A stretch of 64,000 nucleotides of DNA from CAZMNY01 sp964567745. Its GTDB lineage: Bacteria; Planctomycetota; Planctomycetia; Pirellulales; Pirellulaceae. The position numbers and the translations under genes were made by a program. Numbering within the stretch: the first letter of the stretch is position 1; each line of letters opens with the position of its first letter. The stretch lies in assembly GCA_964567745.1 (NCBI GenBank), contig CAZMNY010000014.1:1-64000 (forward strand), read 5' to 3'. The notes below the pieces were generated by a model, which saw nothing but the letters and a program-made list of their open reading frames with translations, was not told the origin of the DNA and did not search any database. Shown piece after piece: positions 45,720-55,110 of this stretch.

Positions 45720-46730
45720 ATGTCGTTCATTACCTCCCGATTCAATTCGTCAACGCAACCAGGCAAATTGGCTTTCGCCGCAATCATTTCGCTGGCGTTT
45801 CTTCTGTCCAACACCGCGAACGCTCAAGAAGCGGAACGCAATGCACAGTCGACGGTCTATATCACAGTGACTCAGATTGACACAGCCACTGCGGCTGAAA
45901 TGCCAAGCGCGTTCGCTTCCGCGGGTGAGCTGCGTCAGAGGATCGCTCAACTCGGTAATCAGGGCGTCCTCAGACGGTCCTCCTCATTCCGATCGCGGAC
46001 ACTGACCGGTTTGCCGAGCGAAGTTCAATTTGGCAAGTCAGTTGCTCAGGCAGTCGCCACCATGACCAGCCGCAGCGGCGGAATCAGTCGTCAAATGAAC
46101 ATGGTCGACATCGGCACAGCGATGCAGTCGATCACGTCGGTTATTGGGCAGGAAGCTATTGGCGAAGTTAGCTACTCCTGCTCCTATCTGTTGAAGCCAG
46201 CTAAGGAAGACGACCCGCCGAGCATTGCCAACGTGGAATCGGAGACCACTTTTCGAGCGAAACTAGGTTCTGTCGTCTTGCTCTACTCATACACAAGGGA
46301 CGACAACAGCGTCTATCTTTATGGCGAGTTCTCGCTCGAGCGTGGACAGCGACGGTCGACGGGCGCGGGAGCGACCTCGACCAGCCGAAGCTCGGGCGGC
46401 GGCGCTACCTTGAGGGCCAATCAAGGGGGAAGCTTTGGCGCTGCACGGTCCAGTGCTGCGCGATCGAGTGCTGCACGGTCCAGTGCTGCTCGGTCCAGTG
46501 CTGCTCGGTCAAACGCTGGAGGAGCTAGCAGGTCACAGACTGAAGGCTACGAGCGATACCTCAAATACGCTGCCTCCCTGGTCAAGAGATACGACTCGGA
46601 TTCCGACGGCATGTTGAATGAGAAAGAACTAGCTCAGGTCAGCATACTCAAGCGTTACAAGGGAATGGACCGCAATGGCGATGGCAAAGTCAGCGCGGAG
46701 GAACTCGCCTTAACAATGCAAAAGCGATAG
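45720..46730 (+). CDS. Secreted protein with two EF-hands
   Basis: 336 residues; AGGAG lies six bases before the ATG. A signal peptide ends near ANA-QEAER (residue 35). The first 200 residues (VYITVTQIDTATAAEMPSA) are a beta-rich domain I do not recognise. A linker rich in Ser/Gly/Ala/Arg follows, including about five AARSS units. The C-terminus has two EF-hand calcium loops, DSDSDGMLNEKE and DRNGDGKVSAEE, with all ligand positions filled. It starts 275 bp after the export operon. A calcium-dependent extracellular role is likely. Confidence 0.8.
   Translation: MSFITSRFNSSTQPGKLAFAAIISLAFLLSNTANAQEAERNAQSTVYITVTQIDTATAAEMPSAFASAGELRQRIAQLGNQGVLRRSSSFRSRTLTGLPSEVQFGKSVAQAVATMTSRSGGISRQMNMVDIGTAMQSITSVIGQEAIGEVSYSCSYLLKPAKEDDPPSIANVESETTFRAKLGSVVLLYSYTRDDNSVYLYGEFSLERGQRRSTGAGATSTSRSSGGGATLRANQGGSFGAARSSAARSSAARSSAARSSAARSNAGGASRSQTEGYERYLKYAASLVKRYDSDSDGMLNEKELAQVSILKRYKGMDRNGDGKVSAEELALTMQKR
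46440..46514 (+). repeat. 15-bp coding tandem repeat, five copies
   Basis: Five 15-bp units (GCTGCACGGTCCAGT and variants) run from 46440 inside the EF-hand protein gene and encode the AARSS-type linker. The unit length keeps the frame. Copies one and three are identical, the others differ by one to four bases, which fits expansion by slippage and a hypervariable linker length. Confidence 0.92.
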
Positions 46731-46787
46731 ACGCCTAGCGCCTGTCAATTCTTGATTTTGCGAGCAAAAGCAAGTACCGTGACGCCA

Positions 46788-49700
46788 ATGCCTACCTCAT
46801 TGCCCACCCCATTAGCCCGCCAGGCAATCCTCGCCCTGGCATGGCTCTTACTTGCTTCCGTTCCCGCCGCCGAAGTTGGCGCTGCGGAGCCAGTCGACTA
46901 TCTGACGCAGATTAAACCGATCTTTCGTGAACGATGCTTCGCCTGTCATGGTGCGCTGAAGCAAGAGGGGGAGTTGCGTCTCGACTCGGCTGCGTCAATT
47001 CGAAAGGGTGGCGATAGCGGCGGTGCGATTGAGCCTGACCGGGCCTTAACGAGTTTGCTTATTGAGCGAGTTGAGGCCGATGAGGACGACGGGAGAATGC
47101 CGCCGGAGGGCAAGCCTCTAACCGCAGAAGAAATCGAACTGCTGAAGAGCTGGATTGACTCGGGAGCAACAGCGCCGAAAGACGATCGCCCCGAAGAAGA
47201 TCCCTCGAACCATTGGGCGTTTCAATCGCCGACCAAGTCCGCATTGCCCAGACCTCTGGACCCGCTCTGGCGCGACAATCCAGTCGACGCCTTTATCGCG
47301 GCCCAGCGCGAGTCACTGGGACTCAAGCCCACGCCACTGGTCGATCGTCGCTTGTTGCTCCGCCGAGTCTACCTGGACCTTATCGGCCTGCCGCCAACGC
47401 GAGCACAAATGCAGGCGTTCCTCAATGACTCGCGCGAGGACGCGTACGAGCGAGTTGTCGACGAACTGCTTGAGAGCCTTCATTACGGTGAGCGATGGGG
47501 TCGGCATTGGATGGATGTTTGGCGATACGCCGACTGGGCCGGACTCGGCGCCCAGCTTCGCTATAGCCAGAAACACATTTGGCATTGGCGAGATTGGATC
47601 GTCGAATCGCTCAACGACGACAAAGGCTATGACTCAATGTTGCTGGAGATGTTGGCGGCGGACGAGATCGCGCCGACCGATCGCGACAAACTCCGAGCCA
47701 CCGGCTTTCTTGCTCGCAACTATTTCCTTTTCAATCGCACCACTTGGCTCGACAATACGATCGAGCACACGTCGAAGGCATTTCTCGGCCTGACGATGAA
47801 TTGCACCAAGTGCCACGACCACAAGTACGACCCATTCTCGCAGGTCGATTACTATCGGCTCCGCGCGTTCTTCGAGCCTCATCAAGTCAGACTCGACTCG
47901 GTGCCAGGCCAGACGGATTTAGAAAAGGACGGTTTGCCGCGAGTCTTCGACGCCCATCCAGACGAGCCTACCTACGTTCATGTTCGCGGCGACGCTTCCA
48001 ATCCGGACAAGACCGCCGCGATCGATCCCGGCGTCCCCGACATTTTGGCGTGGAACGCATTGAAGATTCGCTCGATCCAGTTGCCGCCCGCGGCCCATCG
48101 GCCAGAGATTCAGACGTTCGTTCTCGACGATTTACTAGACAGTGCGGCGGCACAAATCGCGGCGGCGGAAAAGTCGGTGGAAGCGAGGCGCCGTCAATTG
48201 GCTTCGCTCGAAACGAAAGCGAAAACAGAGCAGGCTGATTCGACGCCAAGTCGAGCGCAAAGCGAACCCGGCAAGCCGTTTCTCGTGGACGAGTTTGACG
48301 CGCTCGGCAAAGAGCACTGGGAGATTGGACCTGGGCAGTGGAAAGCTGCCGATGGACGGTTGATCCAGAGCCAGATCGGGGCGAGTCGAGCCTACTTGAA
48401 GTCGAAGCGGGAGCACCCGGCCGACTTTGAAGCCGTCTTGAAGTTTCGCACGACTGGCGGTGAGAAATGGAAGTCCGTGGGATTGGCCTTCGATGTTGGC
48501 GGCGATCACGAGAAGCTCGTCTATCTCAGCGCCGTCGCGCCCGGATCGAAGCTGCAGATTTCGTACAAAGTGGGTGCCAAGCAGAATTACCCAGCCGACG
48601 GGCTCGTCGGCATGCCCGTGGCGTTAGACACGGACTACGAAATACGAATCCGAGTTCGAAAGAAGCTCGTCAACGTCGCGCTCAACGGCCGCCATGTGTT
48701 GGCTTACTCGCTGCCGATCGCGCGGAGTCCGGGTCGATTCGAGTTGGTCGCATTCGACGCGGCCGTGGAATTCGATTCGTTGCGGTCGCAGACGCTTTCG
48801 GGCGCGACAAAGCTTGTGGAGACAAAAGGTAAAGTCACCAAGTCAAACGAACCGCTCACGGTTGAGCAAGCCAAGCTGGCTGCGATCATCGCCGATCGAG
48901 TTTTGGCGTCGGCTCGAGCTCGAACCGATGCGATCCGCACAGCCCACATTGCCAATGTCGAAAAGGCGAAGCAAAGTGAGGACAAATCGCTCAAGCCACT
49001 TATTGGAGCGGCCGCCCTGGCTGCCAGAAACTTCGAGTTAACCGAAGCGGAACACAAACTCGCCTTGGCGGAACAAGGTCTATTGAACTCCGCGCCTGCG
49101 ACGAAGAAGAAGGCCGAGAAGACAGTGGCGGATGCGAAAGCGGCGCGGGCCAAAGCGAATGAGGCGTGCAAGAAACCGGGTGACGGTTATTATCTGATTC
49201 GAGCGTCGCAGAAGGCGCTCGAGGGACCAGACGAGAAAAGTCCGTCGCGTTTTGCGCCCTATCCCAAGGAGAGCACGGGCCGGCGGACGGCGCTCGCTCG
49301 CTGGATCATCGACAGCAAGAACCCGCTGACGGCGCGAGTCGCGGTCAATCACATTTGTATGCGGCACTTTGGTCAACCGATTGTCGATTCGGTCACGGAC
49401 TTCGGCCGCCGCGCGCCGCGACCGGCTCAGCTCAAACTGCTCGACTGGTTGGCGGTCGACTTGATGGAGCACAAATGGAGCATGAAGCGACTGCATAGGC
49501 TGCTCGTCACATCGCAGACCTATCGGCTGAGTACGTCAACCGCTACGGTTGACGCGGAGACGATGAAGGCCGATCCGGACAACGCCTACTATTGGCGCCG
49601 GCTGCCGATGCGGATGCAGTCGCAGTTGGTTCGAGACAGCTTGCTTCAGCTCGCCGGCGTATTGAATCCCACCGTCGGCGGTCCCACGATCGATCCGAGC

Positions 49701-50123
49701 AAGGCCGATACTGCGAATCGCCGCAGCATTTATTTCACCCATTCGCGCGACGATCGCAGCAAGTTCTTAACGATGTTTGACGACGCCGATATTTTGCGTT
49801 GCTATCGACGAGACGAGAGCATCGTACCGCAACAGGCGCTGACGCTTGCGAACAGCAAACAGTCGATTCTGCTGTCGCGAGAACTGGCCAAGCGGTTGCA
49901 GTCCGAGTTGGGAGAGGTTGACGACAAGACATTCGTCGTCGAGGCGTTTCGATTGATTCTGGCGATAGAACCGACGGACGCTGAAACCGCCGCGTGCCTC
50001 GACGCAGTCTCGAGAACCAAACAAGTCCTGCTCGCCGCGAAACACGCGAGCCCCGCGTCGCGGGCCCGCGCCGATTTGGTTCATGCTTTGATCAATCACA
50101 ACGATTTCGTCACAATTCGTTAG
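46788..50123 (+). CDS. PSCyt1-DUF1549-DUF1553 planctomycete protein
   Basis: 1111 residues from ATG 46788. After a signal-like segment (LALAWLLLASVPAAEV) comes a cytochrome-like domain with CFACH (a CxxCH haem motif; about residues 35-130), then DUF1549 (about 150-400; includes CTKCHDHKYDPFS), a concanavalin-like insert with coiled coil (about 490-770), and DUF1553 (about 850-1105). This architecture occurs almost only in Planctomycetes and relatives, and the families are of unknown function with suspected roles in polysaccharide breakdown. The second CTKCH is also a possible haem site. The DUF1501 gene follows 34 bp later as its usual partner. Confidence 0.94.
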   Translation: MPTSLPTPLARQAILALAWLLLASVPAAEVGAAEPVDYLTQIKPIFRERCFACHGALKQEGELRLDSAASIRKGGDSGGAIEPDRALTSLLIERVEADEDDGRMPPEGKPLTAEEIELLKSWIDSGATAPKDDRPEEDPSNHWAFQSPTKSALPRPLDPLWRDNPVDAFIAAQRESLGLKPTPLVDRRLLLRRVYLDLIGLPPTRAQMQAFLNDSREDAYERVVDELLESLHYGERWGRHWMDVWRYADWAGLGAQLRYSQKHIWHWRDWIVESLNDDKGYDSMLLEMLAADEIAPTDRDKLRATGFLARNYFLFNRTTWLDNTIEHTSKAFLGLTMNCTKCHDHKYDPFSQVDYYRLRAFFEPHQVRLDSVPGQTDLEKDGLPRVFDAHPDEPTYVHVRGDASNPDKTAAIDPGVPDILAWNALKIRSIQLPPAAHRPEIQTFVLDDLLDSAAAQIAAAEKSVEARRRQLASLETKAKTEQADSTPSRAQSEPGKPFLVDEFDALGKEHWEIGPGQWKAADGRLIQSQIGASRAYLKSKREHPADFEAVLKFRTTGGEKWKSVGLAFDVGGDHEKLVYLSAVAPGSKLQISYKVGAKQNYPADGLVGMPVALDTDYEIRIRVRKKLVNVALNGRHVLAYSLPIARSPGRFELVAFDAAVEFDSLRSQTLSGATKLVETKGKVTKSNEPLTVEQAKLAAIIADRVLASARARTDAIRTAHIANVEKAKQSEDKSLKPLIGAAALAARNFELTEAEHKLALAEQGLLNSAPATKKKAEKTVADAKAARAKANEACKKPGDGYYLIRASQKALEGPDEKSPSRFAPYPKESTGRRTALARWIIDSKNPLTARVAVNHICMRHFGQPIVDSVTDFGRRAPRPAQLKLLDWLAVDLMEHKWSMKRLHRLLVTSQTYRLSTSTATVDAETMKADPDNAYYWRRLPMRMQSQLVRDSLLQLAGVLNPTVGGPTIDPSKADTANRRSIYFTHSRDDRSKFLTMFDDADILRCYRRDESIVPQQALTLANSKQSILLSRELAKRLQSELGEVDDKTFVVEAFRLILAIEPTDAETAACLDAVSRTKQVLLAAKHASPASRARADLVHALINHNDFVTIR

Positions 50124-50157
50124 ACGCCTCTAGCGACGGCAAGTAAGGACCACGTTC

Positions 50158-51618
50158 ATGATGGGTCGACCCGCGGCAGGCCAATTCGAGGCAGCCCATT
50201 CACGCCGGACGTTTATGTCCGCGGCCGGACAGGGCATCGCCGGAGTCGCGCTCTCTTCGCTGCTTGCCAAAGAGAGCTTGTCAGAGAGTGGACATCGGCC
50301 GCCAGACGGTAGGCCGCACTTCACTCCCAAAGCCAAGAACGTGATTTGGCTCTTCATGCGCGGCGGCGTCAGTCACTTGGAGAGTTTTGACCGTAAGCCG
50401 ATGCTGGATAAGTATGCCGGCAAGACGATCGCCGAGACGCCTTGGAGCGACGTACAGGATCCTGAACGGCTGAAGAAAGTACGCGTTGTCGTCGTCAATG
50501 ACGCTAACGGTCAACAGCGCAACAAGCTCTACCCATTGCAAATTGGATTCAAGCGGTACGGGCAGAGTGGCATCGAGGTGAGCGATTGGTTTCCTCATGT
50601 CGGAACTTGTGTTGACGATATTTCGATCATTCGCTCGATGTGGACAACCGACGACAACCACGGCGCCCAAGTGCAATTCCATTCCGGCCGTCACATGCTC
50701 GATGGGCGGTTTCCCACAATCGGCGCCTGGGTCAACTACGGACTCGGTTCGCTCAATGACAACTTGCCGCAGTTCATCGCGATGGGGCCTCGCTTCTTCA
50801 ACAAACGCGATGGACATTACCTTGGCCCGGCATACGACGCGGTTACCTTAAAAATCGACCCAAAGAATCCGCTCCCGTACGCCAACCCGGAACTCGACCT
50901 TTCTCCAGCGGAACAGAGGATCGAGTTCGATCTGATCAATCAACTGGGCCGCCTCAACCAATCGCGTTATCCCGCTGACGCGGCTTTGCGAGCTCGAATC
51001 AAGTCGTACGAACTCGCATTTCGCATGCAAAGCGCGGTCCCCAATGTGATCAACTTTGACGACGAGACCGAGACGACACAAAAACTCTATGGCCTCGATG
51101 ACAGTAAGACGAAATCGTTCGGCATGCAGCTCTTAGCGGCGAGACGTTTCGTCGAGAAGGGCGTCCGGTTCATTCAAATCATGAACGGCGGCGGAGCAGC
51201 AGGCGCATGGGACGCCCACTCCAACTTGAAAGCCAATCACAGCAAACTCGCGCTGGCTGTCGATAAGCCAATTGCCGGTCTCCTGAAGGACCTCAAGCAA
51301 CGAGGCTTGCTCAACGAGACGATCGTCGTATTTGCAACCGAGTTCGGTCGAACGCCCGGATCGCAGAGCGGCAATGGGCGAGATCACCACCCCTATGCTT
51401 TCTCGGTTTGGATGGCCGGCGGCGGATTGAAGGGCGGAGTCGTGCATGGTTCCACCGATGAAATTGGATTCCATACCGATGAGAATCCGCACTACGTAAC
51501 TGATGTCCACGCGACGCTGATGCATCGACTGGGCCTCGACGCCCGTCGACTTGAAGTGCCCGGGCACAAACGGCTCGACATCGACTACGGCCAGCCGATC
51601 CGTCAAATCATGGCTTAA
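50158..51618 (+). CDS. DUF1501 (sulfatase-like) family protein
   Basis: 486 residues with a twin-arginine-type signal (SRRTFMSAAGQGIAGVAL). DUF1501 proteins share the alkaline-phosphatase/sulfatase fold. Visible blocks are RGGVSHLESFDRKP, DNHGAQVQFHSGRHMLDG, PQFIAMGPRF, GGAAGAWDAHSNL, VVFATEFGRTPG, GRDHHPYAFSVWMAGGG and a final HRLGLD. The usual formylglycine site CXPXR is not obvious. It is the standard downstream partner of the DUF1549/DUF1553 protein in Planctomycetes. It was probably cotranscribed with 46788-50123. Confidence 0.94.
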   Translation: MMGRPAAGQFEAAHSRRTFMSAAGQGIAGVALSSLLAKESLSESGHRPPDGRPHFTPKAKNVIWLFMRGGVSHLESFDRKPMLDKYAGKTIAETPWSDVQDPERLKKVRVVVVNDANGQQRNKLYPLQIGFKRYGQSGIEVSDWFPHVGTCVDDISIIRSMWTTDDNHGAQVQFHSGRHMLDGRFPTIGAWVNYGLGSLNDNLPQFIAMGPRFFNKRDGHYLGPAYDAVTLKIDPKNPLPYANPELDLSPAEQRIEFDLINQLGRLNQSRYPADAALRARIKSYELAFRMQSAVPNVINFDDETETTQKLYGLDDSKTKSFGMQLLAARRFVEKGVRFIQIMNGGGAAGAWDAHSNLKANHSKLALAVDKPIAGLLKDLKQRGLLNETIVVFATEFGRTPGSQSGNGRDHHPYAFSVWMAGGGLKGGVVHGSTDEIGFHTDENPHYVTDVHATLMHRLGLDARRLEVPGHKRLDIDYGQPIRQIMA

Positions 51619-51686
51619 TCGACGCGATCTGGACGTCGCCGAAAATTGCTGTCATTTCAACAAGGACGAGGGGTGGTTTTTTGTGA

Positions 51687-51795
51687 CTAGTGCAGCGTCA
51701 ACACTAAGAATTAGGATCCCAATGTTTGTATCGTACGCCGCCAAGTCAAGTTACGCCGAAGCCAACCCCCATTTTTAGAGTTGACGCGGCACTAG
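51687..51795 (+). mobile_element. 109-bp MITE-like element, copy 2
   Basis: The second copy of the element at 6606-6714, in the opposite orientation: 109 bp from CTAG (51687-51690) to CTAG (51792-51795), with four mismatches to the first copy. The termini are the imperfect inverted repeats CTAGTGC[A/C]GCGTCAAC. It ends two bases before sequence that reads in frame as the start of the LRR gene, so the insertion removed or displaced that gene's original start. Confidence 0.85.
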
Positions 51796-51829
51796 GCCGT
51801 CTCGAGCGTCTTACTTTTTTCAGTTCCGC

Positions 51830-52584
51830 TTGAGAACGTTTCTCGTTGTCGTTGTCTTGTCCAGCTTTATGCTCGGATGGATCGCCTTGAGCATTCGTCG
51901 CGGCCGAATTCAGAAACTGGCTGTCAAAGACCTCATCAAAAGCGACGTAACCACTTTTCATGAGGGCGGAGCTTCCAATACGGCAACGCCTTTTGCAGGC
52001 GACCCCTCGCTCGAACTCGACTGGCTCGATGATTTTTCCTATCGAGTGACTGCAATTGAGTATTCGGGCGGCGGCAAGCCGATCGCTGACAGTGATTTGA
52101 GTCGAATACGAGACTTGATGTATTTGAAGCGAGTGAAACTGTCGAGCGCGCAAGTTGGCGATCGAACGACGCGAAGGCTAGCCATCGCCACTCGCTTGGA
52201 GCACCTCGACTGTGGGCCTCGCAAGTTTCCGACTCGGGCACCCAAGGTATAGGGCGTCTGACTCATCTAACTTCGCTGACACTCGGAAACTGCCCCGTTG
52301 GGGATTCAGGCGCGGTGGAGTTCAAAAACTTGGTAAACCTCGACCGGCTGCTCTTGACGGGGACGGACATCACCGACAAGACGATTGCGGCGATTTGCTC
52401 GCTGCCCAAACTTCGTGTCCTCACGCTAGGCAGCACCGATGTCACCGACGAGTGCATTGATGACCTATCGAAGATGACAACTCTTCGCGACCTCAACGTG
52501 GTGCGCACCTTAATCACGAAGCCCGGCGCCAAGCGGCTGCAAAAGCAAATGCCCGATTGCGAAGTCGTCTATTCCGCTCGCTAA
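51830..52584 (+). pseudogene. LRR membrane protein gene, frameshifted, next to MITE
   Basis: A typical planctomycete leucine-rich-repeat protein with a membrane anchor (LRTFLVVVVLSSFMLGWIA) is split over two frames. The first covers 51830 to about 52210, ending RLAIATRLEHLD. The second, from about 52210 to 52584, carries at least three LRR units (GRLTHLTSLTLGNCPVGD, NLDRLLLTGTDITDK, LPKLRVLTLGSTDVTD). One missing base near 52210-52212 (HLDLW becomes HLDC) explains the break. Upstream in-frame residues SYFFQFR continue to within two bases of the MITE end, so the true start was probably lost to that insertion. The TTG at 51830 is only a fallback start. Confidence 0.75.
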
Positions 52585-53173
52585 GCTGATTTTTTGCGCG
52601 GCGTCCTAGATGAGACAACCAATGTGTCCGTTGCCGCGCCAATTCGCACGAACCCGCACAGTCTCGCGCGATGTCGCGCATGATCGTCATCCGTCGGCAG
52701 TGCAAATTGCCGCGCAAATCTCGTTTAAACCGTTGCCGAATGCGAGGACCCGCCTGCGGGGCCTGACGGCCACCAGCATTCCTTTTTTGTGCCTTTTAGT
52801 GCTTCATTATGGCCAAATCCAACTGGCAAGAAAGGATGAGCCGCGAAAACCACGAGAATCGATGAGGAAATGAGATGCCAATCGACACATCGGGAAGGGC
52901 GCTCAGTGCCGCCTAGCCTTTCAACCTGATTGACGAGGATGAGGCGAGCACGTGGTGGTCTGATTCACTACGCGTGCTTTCTTTGAAGGAATCTGGGTGC
53001 CACTGGCTTGCCAGTGCAACTCAACAAGTGGGCTCGGCAGCGCGCTGACCGAGCTAGATGTTTGCGGCCGATCTTGTGCACGGTCGTCGCTGATCTCCTA
53101 AAATAAAACGTGTCGAAACGCGTTGCGTCTCAAGCTGTAACGCCGAGTGTCTGAATTTGCGGGAGTCCCATTG
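52585..53173. other. Intergenic region without gene
   Basis: 589 bp between the LRR pseudogene and the dimethylformamidase-like gene. Short frames (for example 52610-52873) have no homology-like pattern or ribosome binding site. A short hairpin (53001-53016) is the only clear element. Confidence 0.5.
53001..53016. repeat. Short REP-like hairpin
   Basis: CACTGGC-TT-GCCAGTG is a perfect 7-bp inverted repeat with a 2-bp loop, in the context GGGTGCCACTGGCTTGCC. I recall similar hairpins being frequent between genes in planctomycete genomes, which would make it a REP-like element, but only this one is seen in the window. Confidence 0.4.
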
Positions 53174-54739
53174 ATGGCCGAGACGAGCGATTCGGGGAAG
53201 ATTGACCGTCGAGGGATTTTGCGAGGCGCGGTTGCCTCGCCGGTTGTGTTGGCGGCGAGCAGTATGCCGTCGCAATCGGCATCGGTCGAGAAGACGTCGT
53301 CGCGCGGAAAGAACCGCATCGCCGAGGAGAACGCGAAAACAGGTGACGCCGATTGGCAGCTGACGCGAGTTCGCATTAACCAGGGTAAATACCGAACGAC
53401 GTTGGTCGAGGGCTTCTGTTCGCATCAGTCGATCGCGTCCGGCGAGACACTACGGCTCTATCTGAGCGCCGATCCTGCGCGACTCTGCAACGTCGATATC
53501 TACCGAATGGGATACTACAACGGCGCTGGGGCTCGCCGAGTTCATTCCTTTGCCTCGCTGCCCGTGACAACTCAGCCGACGCCAGAAATGACCGCGGCGC
53601 CCGAACGTCTTCGAGAATGCCAATGGAAACCGACTGCCGAGTTGGTCATTTCTGATGATTGGACGAGCGGAGTTTACTTGGGCAAATTGACGACGATACC
53701 GGAGTCGAAATCGGAGCCATATTGGCAGAGCTATATTGTCTTCATCGTGCGCGATGAGAGACCGGCCGACGTTCTGTTTCAATGCAGCGACAATACTTGG
53801 CAAGCCTACAATCGATGGCCGGCGAATGAGTCGCTTTACACTCACCCGGACGGCGCGCACGCGCCGGACGTCGCTGTCAGCTTTGATCGCCCTTACGGCA
53901 AGTACGTGCAGATCTTTGATCACCCGCTGTCGATTGGGTCGGGCGAATTCTTGCTTTGGGAATACCCGCTAGGTTACTGGCTCGAACAACATGGCTACGA
54001 CGTCACGTACGGCTCGAACGCCGACTCGATCGACGCCAATTTTCTTACTCGCTGCAAAACGTTGTTGAGCGTTGGGCATGATGAGTATTGGGACCTGCGA
54101 CAATATCGCAATTTCGAGCAAGCGATTGATCGTGGAGTCAACGTGCTTTGGCTCTGCGGCAACTCGGTCTTCGTCGTCTCGCCGTTCGGCCCCAACCGTG
54201 GCGGCGAGCGAAATCGCAAGATTACGCGCAAGGGATGCTTCGGCGAAATGCGAGCGGACGAGTTGGATTCGTATGAGAGCCTGTTCGCCGGCTTGACTCA
54301 GCTCGGCCCCGACGAACGTCGCATCATCGGCGCTCGCAGTGTCGTTCCCTTTAACGGCGGCGGCGATTGGACCTGCACATCGGCCGACCACTGGGTATTC
54401 GCGGGAACCGGTATGAAGAACGGAGAAAGTATTCCGGGACTCGTTGGCTGGGAGCATCACGGCGAGCCCGATCCGGATCGCGACGGGCTTCGTGTCTTGG
54501 CGGAAGGATCGATCTGGTCCGGAGGAACTCGCGAAGGCCACTACGCCGCGACGATTTATCCCGGACCGAAAGGCAATTTCGTATTCAATGCCTCGACCAT
54601 CTTTTGGGCACAAGGACTCGCATCGCCGCCCGGCCACATCATCCCCTGGTCACACTGGAGCCGTCCCCACGGCCCCGACGCTCGCGTTCAGCAGATGACG
54701 AAAAACCTGCTCGACAGAGCGGTTGGCGACAATTCCTGA
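53174..54739 (+). CDS. Dimethylformamidase beta-subunit-like exported protein
   Basis: About 521 residues from ATG 53174 (GGGAG eight bases upstream); a GTG at 53147 is also possible. A twin-arginine-type signal (DRRGILRGAVASPVVL) precedes a beta-rich N-terminal domain (TLRLYLSADPARLCNVDIYRMG). The C-terminal half (VLFQCSDNTWQAYNRW, GSGEFLLWEYPLGYWLEQ, LLSVGHDEYWDLRQYRNFE) matches the N,N-dimethylformamidase large-subunit C-terminal family. That family has a class I glutamine amidotransferase-like fold with mononuclear iron in the true enzyme. Whether this one hydrolyses formamides is unknown; most homologues are uncharacterised exported proteins. Confidence 0.8.
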   Translation: MAETSDSGKIDRRGILRGAVASPVVLAASSMPSQSASVEKTSSRGKNRIAEENAKTGDADWQLTRVRINQGKYRTTLVEGFCSHQSIASGETLRLYLSADPARLCNVDIYRMGYYNGAGARRVHSFASLPVTTQPTPEMTAAPERLRECQWKPTAELVISDDWTSGVYLGKLTTIPESKSEPYWQSYIVFIVRDERPADVLFQCSDNTWQAYNRWPANESLYTHPDGAHAPDVAVSFDRPYGKYVQIFDHPLSIGSGEFLLWEYPLGYWLEQHGYDVTYGSNADSIDANFLTRCKTLLSVGHDEYWDLRQYRNFEQAIDRGVNVLWLCGNSVFVVSPFGPNRGGERNRKITRKGCFGEMRADELDSYESLFAGLTQLGPDERRIIGARSVVPFNGGGDWTCTSADHWVFAGTGMKNGESIPGLVGWEHHGEPDPDRDGLRVLAEGSIWSGGTREGHYAATIYPGPKGNFVFNASTIFWAQGLASPPGHIIPWSHWSRPHGPDARVQQMTKNLLDRAVGDNS

Positions 54740-55110
54740 CGAGCACGACCTCGTAACTTGGGCATTCTGCCGCTTCAAGCCGCGGTTCTGTGCTGTGGCT
54801 TTCTGGAATCCTGGCATTTCGACACTCCCTGGTTTTTGGGGCCATTGGTTTCTGGGGCCACTGGTTCTTGGGGCCATTAGCTTGCGCGAGTGCCGATGTT
54901 CGATTCAACTCGAGCCCTCGCTGACGCGGCGAGTTTATTTCTCGGTCTGTGACCAGACGTGTCACGCCGCCGGCGATGATCAGAATAGCCCCTCATTTCC
55001 AGGGCGGCCGTCCGCGCTTTGTGGGCGCCCATCGACCGGCTCTCCGTTTGCCCAAATTCACTCGTCGCAGTATCCTGATGATCAGCCAACAACCGACGGA
55101 TAGCGATATA
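54740..55110. other. Intergenic region upstream of the repair operon
   Basis: 371 bp holding the 16-bp tandem repeats at 54830-54877 and, towards its right end, the promoter region of the nuclease-helicase operon. An in-frame extension of the AddB-like frame back to 54949 exists but lacks family similarity, so I treat it as non-coding. Confidence 0.5.
54830..54877. repeat. 16-bp tandem repeat, three copies
   Basis: TGGTTTTTGGGGCCAT, TGGTTTCTGGGGCCAC and TGGTTCTTGGGGCCAT follow head to tail from 54830. The units differ at one to three positions. They lie between two plus-strand genes, about 230 bp upstream of the AddB-like start, and have no spacers. Confidence 0.9.

Noticed and set aside
52610..52873. 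Small gene in the gap after the LRR pseudogene
   Set aside because: No ribosome binding site, no domain and an Arg-rich composition typical of non-coding GC-rich frames.
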